The position numbers and the translations under genes are program-made. Below, one piece after another: positions 20,476 to 31,170 of a stretch of DNA of 64,000 nucleotides. Below the pieces are notes generated by a model. The model saw nothing but the letters and a program-made list of their open reading frames with translations. It was not told the DNA's origin and ran no database searches. Origin of the DNA: Stromatinia cepivora (taxonomy: Eukaryota; Ascomycota; Leotiomycetes; Helotiales; Sclerotiniaceae); contig RCTD01000023.1 of the NCBI GenBank assembly GCA_014898415.1, positions 930,001-994,000 on the forward strand, in the 5' to 3' direction. How positions within the stretch are numbered: position 1 is the stretch's first letter; every line of letters begins with the position of its first letter.

Positions 20476-23400
20476 CTATTTCTCGTGATAATCCAATTTC
20501 TTCAAAAATTCCCAGGTTTTTTTTATTTTTCCACTCACATCTACACCGTCGCCCTCTTTTTGCCTTCTTTCTCTTCCCCCATTTCTCCTTCTATAACCCT
20601 TCTCACCCCTATCACCCCTCTCACCCCGTCCATCCCCCTTCCCCCCACTCACTCTCTCCCTCCCTTTTCCCTTTCTTTTCTCCTCATCGTCACTCTTACC
20701 TCTTCTCCCAACTCTCTTCTCTTCACCCAGACCCACATCCACACCCACAGACGCTAAACTTTCCCCCTCATTATGCATCCCCTCACCATGCATCCCCTCA
20801 CCATGCATCCCCTCATCATAATCAACACCTAAATTATGATTTCCATCCTCCCCCTCTCCGTCCCTCTCTCCCTCTACCTCTTCTTCCACATCACTTTCTT
20901 CAAGTTCGGATTCCGATTCCTCTTCTTCATCCTCCTCTTCCCCTTCATCTTCCTCCTCACTCTCACTCTCACTATCATATCCCCCCGACATATGTTCCCG
21001 TCCATGTTCATATTCATATTCCTCTTCCTCTCCCCCTAACCCCCTAGAAATAACCAAATCCTCATTCCCACCAGCAAAAGAATTAACCAAAGGTGACGAA
21101 TCTACAGGAGATTTCAAATTCCCACCAACTTTCTCAATTTTCCTCCTCTTTTCCTTCTCCTTACCTTTCTGCTTCCCCCAAGTATCTTTTCGCACCTCCT
21201 CATCTTTCTTAGGTATATCCCCCTTAGGTATATTCTCCCCCCCATCCCTCCGCAGCCCTTTCACCATCTCAGCTCCATGCCTCAAGTCTCGAGGAGCAGA
21301 ATATTCAGTATACCCACCACGCAAATTATGCCACATCTCATTCCTTTTCCCATCTCGCTTATGTTCCGAAACTCGTTGTATGCCAGCCTTATCCGACATT
21401 TCATTTTGTCTCTGATGAGGATAAGGATTATATATCGAAGGTGAAGATAAAGGTAAAAATCCAGGATTTTGAAGCTGTCTATATTGTTGATCGTGAGGTA
21501 AATAATTATATCCCATATATGAAATTGGCGGATTATTATTACTATTAAACCCTTCCCTAACAGCAGCAGGAGCAGGAGCAGGAGTATGAGTAGAAGCGGA
21601 TATATCCACACCCCCCGGTAAAGAATTCAAACCACTCGAAGCAGCAGTTGCACCATGATGACTCATTTGAAAATCATCCTGTCGCCCAACCAAATCATCA
21701 TCATAAGTCCCAAACCCACTATCGAGATCACTCTCATCATCACTATCACCATTCTCACCATTCATATTTCTCTGGTGATGATCAAGTTCATATTCCCCAT
21801 CACTTCCCGAGTCAGAATCCGGTTCTGACTCCGACTCATCCTCAAATCCATGTCCTCCATCAACATCCCTAGACATCGAAACATTAACCCGACCTCTCGA
21901 ATTTCGATTTCCCAATCTAGGGTTTTGCCCTCTCGCTATTTGTCCACGAGAACTATTTCCCCGCCCCACATTTCTAAACGAATAAAGAGGCGACGAAAAA
22001 CTAGGCGGTCTCAATTCGCTTCTAGCCGGAACAAAAGGAGGTGGCGTAAACGTCAACATATTCGACGATCCCAACATCCGCGACAGATTTAGCGCAGCAG
22101 CTTCTCTAGAACTCTGTTCCTGAAATTTATTACCTCTAGCATCATATCTCGGAGCGGCAGGATAAACAGGAGGCGGAACTTGCGGTGCATAATTCATGTC
22201 CTCTCGTAACCCTGGCTGCGGTTGCGAAGAACCAAAAGTAACTTGTGGAGTTTGTGAAGATATATTCGTATGCGATTGATCATGCGATGGTTCGCGTGGT
22301 TGATACGGAGAAAATAGTTTTTGGGGGGGAGTCCAGGAATTTCGTGGTATGGGATGCTTTTGAAATCCCGGTGGAGTTCTCGCGGAAGCGATTGCGGAGA
22401 AGGGCGGGAATCCATTGGGTGCAGTAGCAACACCGGGAGTTAGGGATGGCGGGAGAAAGAGTTCTGATTTGCCGCGTGTAGTTGTTGTAGCTATAGATGG
22501 GACTTCTAATTCTACGGGGTCGCGCTCACAGGCAAGCTCAAATCGGGTAGAGCGCGGACGAGATAATTGTTGGGGAGTAGAGGGGATGTGCACATAGGGT
22601 GGTGGACATGCTGGTTCGCTATTGTCTGTAGCGAGTTCAGCGGCGTTTTCGGGTATTTTTGGGAAAGATTTTGCGGTAGATTTGGCTGAATGGGTGGTTG
22701 GATAGGCACTTTCTAGCTCTTGAGGTGGTATATTGTTAGGGTTGGTTATATAGCCGTTTTGAGCTGGGTAATTGTGTTGACCCATATATGAGCGATCGTC
22801 ATTAGGCGCATAACTATAAGAATCCTGTGGTGTTTGTAGGTGCTGATTATTTGCAGGGTAGTTATTTTCTGGTGGAATTCCAGCATGATTATCAGCAGAT
22901 TGGCGAACAGAATCTTGATGATCAAGCTCCGAAGCCACCGCTGTGGATGATCGCCTCGAACTTGCAGCAGAAGAATTCTCGGATTCTATTTCATCTTCAG
23001 TTCCATCATTAGATTCTACATCAGAATCTGAGGGAGCATCATCAGAATCTTCTTGATCATAGCCATTCTCATCATCACTATCACCATCCTGATCATCACC
23101 ACTTTTTTCTTCATCTGAATCAACTGCAGTACTTCCATCGTCATCTTGTCCATCTCCAAATGGGTCCTTCGTTGATGAAGGACTACCAGTATCTGAGCCA
23201 CTGGCGACCGAACGTGAATCTTCATTATCTGGAACTTGACTCGATTGTGAATTTTGACGACTTTTCCCCTTGTCTTTCTGATCATCCATTTGAATCCATT
23301 CTTCCTGACCAACGCCATTAAACCAATCTAAAACACTTTTACACCAAGCAAAGAACCCATTACCACAACATCCATCATCACCTAGATTTGATTCTTCATT

Positions 23401-26280
23401 ATCAACTCCTTGAGGACGTGGTTGTTCATCATCGATCGGCGCTCCCGACTTTCCTTTTGGATCTCGTCTTCTTACACCTCCTCGATCTTGTTCGGGCCTA
23501 CCTCCAGGACTAGAACTCCTAGAAGAGCCTGGGTCTGGCGAAAATCCTCTAGATTGAGACCTTCCCCGAGGTGGAGGGCTTAAAGATCGTGATCGGCCCG
23601 TCATTGTAGGACTCGGACGTTCACTGCCCATTGGTGAGCGATATGAAGAATCTCCTATTGGAGATTGTCCTTGGGTTGAATTGAGAGGAGATCCACTTGC
23701 CGTGGAATCTATAGATGAATCCACTAGAGATCCAGTTTCGGAGCCATTTGGAGAATCTGGGGGCCTACCCGGAGACCCATTAGGCGATTCTCCGGGCGAT
23801 CTTCCTGGTGAGCCACCTGCCATTGAATTACCCGGTGACAAACTAGTTGGCGACCCATGGGGTGAGCCACCTGACATAGCCGATGATGGACCAGGGGCTC
23901 CACCAACCGGAGACCCTTCCCTCATGGGTGGTGAATTACCCGCGGGTGAATAATCGCCACCCGATAGTCTAGACCCAGGAGTATTTAGTGGCGGCAGATT
24001 TCTTCCGGGAGAAGCATCCCTATCAGGTGGTCCTCTGCTACTTGGTGGTGGGCCTCTGTTAGTTGGCGGTCCTCTATCTCGGGAAGGTGGCTGCGGAGGA
24101 GATCTTGACGAAACACCTGTACTACCCCCTGATGGTCTTGAAGAACTAGCCGGTTGTGCAAGACGTCTAGGAGAAACGGAACGCTGATCATTAGATCTTC
24201 TAGGTTCTGATCGATAAGTAGCATTGTTTTCCGGAGATCGCATTGGCTGACGATCATCTGCATTAGACTGAGGGGGTTCACGCCCATGTTGGCGCGATGG
24301 CGGGGGATTATTGGACATCTGAGATCTGTGGTTAGGTGCTTGTCCCGGTGGTCCACTACCAGTTGTCGGATGTCCCTTCCCATGACGCCCAGATAATTCG
24401 TCAGGCCGAGCTTTGTTAGGCAGGCTTGTTTCAGTTGCCATTGCACGGGGATCAGGTCTTGCTCTATCTGATGGTCGTCCGATATTGCCATTGCCAGGTA
24501 TGAGATGCTCATTTCTGTTATTTCCCGAATTACCGCGATTTCCATCAGAAGGAACCCCATGTCTAGATGTTCCATCGGGTGGGATATCTCTTTGTCCCGT
24601 TGGAGGTGGGAGCCCGCGCCTGGCATCAGGAGGTGGACCTTTTCCTTCGTGACCACGTCTTCCATCAATGGGGCTATTATCTTCCCTCTGTGACCCATAA
24701 CCTTGTTTCCCGTCGTTAAACGCTCTATCAGGGGATTGAGGACGAGATCCAGAGTTCGCAGGCTGGCCATCATCTTTCCGTAAGTAATCATTTTTCCTAA
24801 GAGCATCGTCTCTTCGTGATGGTACCATGTCCCTTGGAGCTCCTGGATAATTTCTATCCCGCTGTCTCCCTCTGTCCGAAGAATCACCAAATGAAATAGG
24901 AATTGAACCAGGAACTCCAGAACTAGAAACTTTATGAACACCGTCGCCGCCCCGGCGATGATTAAGATTTCGCTTAGTAGGCGAATGCGGTGGCGAAGTT
25001 ATCGCCGGTCTACCTGTCCGTTCATCTCCTCTACTACGTGCCATATCTGCATTTGAAGGCCCCTTGAGAACTTCTTCTTCTGCTCGCCTTGCTGGCATTT
25101 CTCTCCCGTGGCGCTCCTTAGTACCACGGACTTGGTCTACTGGTGGAAGAGCCTGCTTCCGTTGATGATTCCTAGCATCTTGTAATTTCTTGTTTTCTGC
25201 GCCTCTGGTTCTTGTTGGTGAATTTGAACCATCTTCCCATCCATCTGAATCATAAGAAGATGATCCTTTTGGCTTTTGTCTTTTCGTATGTTGCGGTACT
25301 TCGAGGTTACGTAGTTTAGGTCTTTTACTTGTAGCTTCCGTCCCAGTTCCATTGGGCACAGTGCCAGAACCAGATGCAGCTGTGGCTGCAGAACGTGTAT
25401 TAGGTGCTATCGTTCCCTTGGAATATGGTTTGCCTTGATCTTTATATCCACGCGGTGGTTTATTACTCCCCTCTTCGCCCTTCCCCTTTCTTCTCCCCTG
25501 CTTAGCATATCTCCCATCTCTATCCATCGGCGAATTAAAAAGCGATTCCTTAAAGTTATCCATAGAATCCTGCATCGATTCCGCTCGCAATTTTCCAACA
25601 TCGTTCACCTCGGAATTAATATCCACATTAAACATTTTGATATAATTGACCAGCATAGGCGTATCAAATTTGGCATCTCTCGAAACCATGACTTGGAGTG
25701 GTTTGAATTTGACCCCATTGATCGTTGGAGGTGAGGTAGAGCTGGCATGAAGAACTCCACATTCTGATAAATCCAGGTCTTTTCTCAACGGTGAAACGGA
25801 AAGACAGGTACAGTGAGTCCCGTTATCATCTGGGCTTTCCCGAGCTTCTCGTATGACAAGAAAGGTTTGACTTGGCAGTGCACTTCCGTCTTCTGATGAT
25901 GTGTTGAAAACACGACCCTTTACAAAGAATTGTTTGCCATGAGTTCGAGTCCTTGGGTCAGTATTCACTCGACGATCGTTCCTAGCCCCTCCATATCTTT
26001 TCTCCGCATGTTTCGTTCGCTGATCTGCCATTCGTTCCATGTCGGATAATTTAGCTTGATTGTTAGTAGTTTTGAATCGAGGAATTGTAGCATGGGAATC
26101 ACGGCTTGAATTACCAACATCTGTAAGTGGTAGCCGGCCACCATCGTGCTTGACCACAGCTTGACCTGTAGGCTTTCCTATAGGTCATTACTTACGTGAA
26201 TGGCAGGTTTGACAGGCTGAGACGTCCGTACTTTTGTCTTCAGTGGGTAACGACCTCCCCGGCCCCTTGGACCTTTCCAT
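20476..26280 (-). CDS. Giant disordered protein with N-terminal DUF6590-like domain
   Basis: Exon 1 starts at ATG 26280. Exon 2 (26165-20476) is an uninterrupted 5.7-kb ORF. Removing a 66-nt intron (26231-26166, donor GTACGG, acceptor CTACAG) gives about 1912 residues. A nested stronger donor (GTAAGT at 26195) would leave only a 30-nt intron, which is too short. A globular domain of the fungal DUF6590 type begins near residue 95 (KQFFVKGRVF, later TFLVIREA) and ends by about residue 210. The remaining ~1700 residues are low complexity: Arg/Gly/Pro/Asp-rich, then Ser-Pro-Gly repeats (23.6-24.1 kb), Asp/Glu/Ser tracts (about 23.0 kb), and a very acidic stretch (20.87-20.96 kb) next to a basic C terminus. 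One short Cys-rich segment (CCGNGFFAWC) interrupts it. The function is unknown; it is likely a nuclear or condensate-forming scaffold. Confidence 0.8.
20773..20816 (-). repeat. 15-bp coding tandem repeat
   Basis: About three copies of a 15-bp unit (plus strand ATGCATCCCCTCACC), the last one diverged, lie inside the DUF6590 gene. On the minus strand they encode five-residue GEGMH repeats. The unit length preserves the frame, so copy number could vary between isolates without disrupting the protein. Confidence 0.8.
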
Positions 26281-27602
26281 ACCAAAGATCCTGCGCACTA
26301 AGAGTATAGCGAACGTACATGATAATCCACCGCTAAAATGTTGGAAATAAAAGAAATAGAGATTCAACCTCAGGGTAGATGCCTGCTCAGGGTTGGCCCA
26401 CACAGGTGAAAGTTGCATCTACTAACAGGTCCAAGTAAACAGTTCCGACAGGTAAGAGTTTTGAGTGCTGACAGAATACAAAATAAAAGTCGTCGGGGGG
26501 GACACACTACCCCTCCCACAAATTCCAACAGACTAACATAAAACAATAATTCCACCCCACCCATCCACGCATCAACAAACCAAGAAAAGCCCCCCCAATC
26601 CCATCCTATCCCATCCTTTCGCCCCAAACCCAAGATCAAATATCAAATTCAGGTCAAATTAAGGTCGCCTATCGGCTCCAGCATAAAAATAAGCGCGCGG
26701 GTAAACCAAATCCGCCGGTCTGCAAGTCCAAGCTCTCCAACCATAAACATTAATAATTTATCAACAACTCCTAAATGAGCGAGGGGATCATCGAGCTAGT
26801 TAAAAGAAAAGTTTTGATAGACACTAACACCTTATCTCATGACCCATCAATCAGTCATCATGCACAAATCACAAAGCAGACAAGCACCTTAATCAGATAA
26901 AAATCAAGATGATAATATTCTTATTTTTGTCAAAAGTATTTCTGTCTTGTATCTTATGCGTCTCTGCAAATTATGTTGCTCTGTCCATCAGCCAACCTCT
27001 TCACCATTGATCCACCACTTCAATCAATTCAATCCATCAAGCTTCACTCTTCCCATTCAATACCAGTCAATCCATCCAAATCCATCCAATAAAACCCCCA
27101 ATAAAAATCCCAATTCGATTTACGATTTAACTCCCAGCCAAATCAATTGAAGAAATCAAATCAAAATCCATCCATATCATCCCTCAAAGCCAGCTACTTT
27201 AATACCCCCCGAGATCTATCTGCATGCATACGCATCTGTTATCTCTCCCAGAAAGAAAAAGAAGTCATAATAAAAATATCCCCGGTCAGTCCCGGTCAAT
27301 GGTCCACCCGTCGAGATCAAAGAAAATCCAATCATCATGTTCCACAGCCACCATCCAATCCAACCCAGATCATTCCACGTGGAATCCTGGTAAATTAACC
27401 ACTACTCATAAATTCATCGAGAAAGAAAATTGAGAAGAGAAAACACACTAAGCCTCGAAACTTTCGTAAGACTTATTTGAAAAAATGCCAATAAAACGCG
27501 CCAAAGATAACAAGAAAAATGCAAATATGCTAATACAGGGTGTGTTCGGGTTGAACAATTTGAGATGAGTAGGGAATTTTATCCACTGCCCATAAGTGCC
27601 AT
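26281..27602. other. Intergenic, pyrimidine- and A-rich
   Basis: 1.3 kb holding the promoter of the DUF6590 gene (-) and the 3' flank of the zinc-finger gene (-). From 26950 to 27190 the plus strand is rich in CCATCCAATCCA-like stretches (degenerate microsatellite). No ORF with a recognisable product. Confidence 0.4.
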
Positions 27603-30245
27603 TTAATGACTGCCATAACCATATTCATCAGAAGACCAATCCATTGTCATGTTCATGTTTAGATGCAATTGTTGCTGTTGTTGACGATGGCGATGAGGTT
27701 GATAGTGATTTTGAGGTTGGTGATTGCTAGTACCAGCAGCGGAATTGACTGCAGTTTGAGCATAGAAAGCAATTAGATCTTGGGGGTGGATGCCAGGAAA
27801 TCCAAGGGGTGCTTGAGAAGTGATCTCACCAAAGAGTGGAGCAGGATTGCGATTGTGTCTTTGCTGAGGTGCAGAAAAGAGTTGGAAATCCTGGACACCA
27901 TTGGTGTTGTTTGGAATAAAGTCCTCAAAGCCTTCATCAAAGTCTTGCATAGACTTTGGGGTGTATAGCATTGTGTTACCTTCACCGATAGGTGAGATAT
28001 GTGCCATAGGCGGTGGTTGATGGAGGTGTTGAGTTTGCTGATGCTCTGTTTGGTATGTGACACCAGATGTTTCAAAAGCCATAGCATTTTGGCCCATGAT
28101 CTCTTGATAAATTTGGTGGTTGGATGGAATTTGGAGCTGAGCTGGGGCGCTATAGAGATCAGTCTGCTCATAAGCTGCCCATTCATCGTTTGATGGATAG
28201 GCTTGTATGTTCTCTTGAAACTGATCCTGAGCACCGAGAACAGATGTGGAGTTAAAAGGAGAATTTGCATCAAATGGCGAGTGACCATCAGTAGAAAAGG
28301 AGTTATCCGTCACAGGAGAGTATTCAATGTTCAATGATTGTGGAGGTTGGAACATGTTCATCTCGGCAGGGAATGCGGGGAAGAAGTCCATGCTGTGGTT
28401 TGTGGTGTACAATGAAGTATTCTCATAGATCATCTCATCATCAACAATAAGTGGAGATTCGATATTGGAGTCGCTGCCCGGAGTGTGTATGATAGTAGCT
28501 TGAGGAGTTGGTAGTCCATTAGGAACAACAGCTGGTGCAGCAGGTCTGTTCTTTCCGTTGTTCTTGGATCGGATGTACTCCCATCCGTGTGCCTTCTCCA
28601 TGTGCTGCTTGCAATTCGACTCACGTTTTGAGCGATATGGGCAAGGCTTGAAGTGGCACTCGAATAGTGGAGGAGCAGCCGAATGTTTGTCATTTTGATG
28701 GCGGTCCATTTCCTTCTCGGTTGGCCAACCATATTCGTGGTACTTGCATGAAGTGACGGGGCATTTCCAAGGGCGAGAATGAGTTTTCTCATGTTTGGTC
28801 AAATCACATGGACGCTTGAATGATTTGTCACATCCCTTCTCACGGCAAAATTTAGGAGCAAGCTCAGCAGCAGAGGCATCCTTCTTACGACGAGCCATCG
28901 ATCTCATCACTGACTCTTCATCTTCAGCTTCTTCACTCAAGGATCGTTTGAATCTCATAGACTTATTGTCATCATCGCCCATGTCGACGGGTTTACCGGT
29001 GGCGATGGAAACGGCTTTACCAGTTTTCTTATTGATGCGGACAAGTTCAGCGGGTCGACCATTTCTGGTCAGGCCACCGTGAAGCTTGACCTCATCCGAC
29101 CTATATGATAAACAGATTAGTAAATCTTTGGACTTCAGGTCTGAAGACTGAAGAAAAAGGACATACGGGTGAGCATCCATCTCGTCCAAAGTCTCTCCTT
29201 TCTCCTCCTTCTCCTTAGCTTCCCGGACCTGTTCAGCGTATTGTTTGATCTGTTCGACGAGATCAACAAAGTATCCGTTAGTATATGGGCGATCGTTTGG
29301 TCGGGTTTGTTCGCGCTCGTTAACAAGTTCGACAGTAGCTTGAATACAACGGATCGATTCAAGGCAAAAGTCGAGGTACAAGGAGGCGCTCTTTGTGTAC
29401 TTCTTCAATTGCGACAACCAGTGAGCAACTCCCCAAGCAACATCATTATGGATTTCACTTACAGGTGCGGTAAAAATTAAGGTCTTCTCCAGATCACGCA
29501 GAGATACGATTTCCTTCTGATGAATTCGTCTGGGACAATCTTCGACGAGAGGATGTAAGTCTCTGAAAGACTTCTTTGCAAGGAGGGGCTTCAGAATATG
29601 CTGTTGAACGCGAGCGGTTGTACGAGCACTAAGTCTAGGAAGACTCTTGATGATTGTAGACGGGGCAGCGGCCGACCTAGTTATAGTTGATGGCTTGGTA
29701 GACTTAGAGGCATTGTCGTCGGTGAAAACTTTCTTGTCCGATGATGATGACCCGATTGATGACCCGAGACCACTGTCTGCATATCTAGGTGTAGTACGGC
29801 GAGGGCGTGTCGAACGTCTAACAGAAGAGTTCTCTGGTGACATGATTCCTTCCATCAATGGTGTATTGTATGACTTGTTGGAGGGGTTCTCGACGTTGAC
29901 GACACCTCGAGGAACAGGTTCAGACTCGTCACGGAAGCGTCGACTTGATGTAGAAGAGGACTGATTGCCGGCAGCAGTAAGTTCGAATGATTCTATAGCA
30001 TCGGCAGCACGACGTCTGTGTGATTCGACGGCAAAGTTTTCAAGGTTGGATAAGGAACGTTGAAGGGATGAGAGGTTAAAAGCACCTTCAACTTCATTCG
30101 TAGGAGAAGAAGGTGAGTGGAAGGTGGCACCTTTGCGAAGGGAAGCCATAGTTGTATTAACCGTTGGACGGCCTGACGCTTTCGCAAGAGGAGTCACAGT
30201 AGTAGATGTGGTCTTTGTAGTTCTTCGGGGATGTGTGAACGACAT
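27603..30245 (-). CDS. C2H2 zinc-finger transcription factor
   Basis: The reading frame is open from ATG 30245 to TAA/TGA-flanked 27603, but 29166-29101 is a 66-nt intron with donor GTATGT, TTTACTAAT branch site and acceptor ATATAG. Spliced, the protein has 858 residues. The N-terminal third is disordered and Ser/Thr/Arg-rich. A helical region (about 215-345) includes LRDLEKTLIF and EIHNDVAWGVAHWL. Three C2H2 fingers lie at about 28.87-28.60 kb: the first is C-x4-C-x12-H-x3-H (CREKGC ... HEKTH), then CPVTSC ... HQNDKH and CHFKPC ... HMEKAH. A basic segment follows (KNNGKNRP). The C-terminal half is Gln/His/Pro-rich and activation-domain-like, with HRHRQQQQQ near the end. It is a nuclear DNA-binding regulator; the targets are unknown. 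Confidence 0.9.
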   Translation of the reverse strand: MSFTHPRRTTKTTSTTVTPLAKASGRPTVNTTMASLRKGATFHSPSSPTNEVEGAFNLSSLQRSLSNLENFAVESHRRRAADAIESFELTAAGNQSSSTSSRRFRDESEPVPRGVVNVENPSNKSYNTPLMEGIMSPENSSVRRSTRPRRTTPRYADSGLGSSIGSSSSDKKVFTDDNASKSTKPSTITRSAAAPSTIIKSLPRLSARTTARVQQHILKPLLAKKSFRDLHPLVEDCPRRIHQKEIVSLRDLEKTLIFTAPVSEIHNDVAWGVAHWLSQLKKYTKSASLYLDFCLESIRCIQATVELVNEREQTRPNDRPYTNGYFVDLVEQIKQYAEQVREAKEKEEKGETLDEMDAHPYVLFLQSSDLKSKDLLICLSYRSDEVKLHGGLTRNGRPAELVRINKKTGKAVSIATGKPVDMGDDDNKSMRFKRSLSEEAEDEESVMRSMARRKKDASAAELAPKFCREKGCDKSFKRPCDLTKHEKTHSRPWKCPVTSCKYHEYGWPTEKEMDRHQNDKHSAAPPLFECHFKPCPYRSKRESNCKQHMEKAHGWEYIRSKNNGKNRPAAPAVVPNGLPTPQATIIHTPGSDSNIESPLIVDDEMIYENTSLYTTNHSMDFFPAFPAEMNMFQPPQSLNIEYSPVTDNSFSTDGHSPFDANSPFNSTSVLGAQDQFQENIQAYPSNDEWAAYEQTDLYSAPAQLQIPSNHQIYQEIMGQNAMAFETSGVTYQTEHQQTQHLHQPPPMAHISPIGEGNTMLYTPKSMQDFDEGFEDFIPNNTNGVQDFQLFSAPQQRHNRNPAPLFGEITSQAPLGFPGIHPQDLIAFYAQTAVNSAAGTSNHQPQNHYQPHRHRQQQQQLHLNMNMTMDWSSDEYGYGSH

Positions 30246-31137
30246 CCTGAGTGGTCAGGTCTTTTAGCTCTGCGAATTCTTCGAGGACTAGGATAAGATT
30301 GATTAGCCCTGGGGATCCTTTATTCCATGCAAGAAATGTGAGTCACAAATGAGGATGTATGAACCCGTTTCGGAGTATAAATGTGGTATATAAAACCAGA
30401 TGTGAAATAGGTCAAAAGTAGCTTCGGTGTAAAAAAAGTGTGGTTGAGATTAATCAATCCATAAGTTTATGTTTTGACTTTCGCACCAATAATTGTTTGA
30501 TGCTTGACCGATTTGTAAAGGTTGAATAGATGGGTGTGGGAAATAAAGTATGGGGAAGGGGAAGAATGAATCGGAGCATACAAAATACTTGGCTGTACAG
30601 ATATCACCTTTGGAGGCTGACAGCCCTTCTCGGTGTGAACTCTATTCAACGAGGCAAAATAAAGCTAGAAAGGCGAAAATATGGTTCTTGTTTGGTGTCC
30701 GACTTTTGTTCCCTTGGTCGAAGCAAGCTCTGATCGATGAGGATGTTTTCTTTGATGGCAGTGCTAGGAAGAGGAAGAGAGAAGCGCGAAGGATGGAAAC
30801 GGATGAGGTCAATATTAAAGTTGTTGAAAAGTAAGGTGTGATTGTTGCCTGGATGTTTACTTATGGTCCAACGAATGAGGTATAGACTGATATTGATATT
30901 GAATTGAGATTGAAACGACTCGTGAACTTTCAACCTTCAATTACTTCGTATATTGCTTTGTTATTGGGTGAATTCGGGGTTGAACACGTTAGTGAATTCG
31001 TGGCCGGTGAAGAATAAAAACGGGAGACGGAAGCTTTGTTTGGTTTGTAAGATGACTTTATTTTGTGTTGATTAACTTGGCGTACCGTACTGCATATGTG
31101 ATTTTGAGAGAGGAGGAGGAAGGAAAAGGAGGGACGA

Positions 31138-31170
<33 letters not shown>

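Noticed and set aside
20473..25734. Many plus-strand ORFs antisense to the DUF6590 gene
   Set aside because: They arise from the repetitive Ser/Pro/Gly and acidic codons of the real minus-strand gene; none has a recognisable domain or independent introns.
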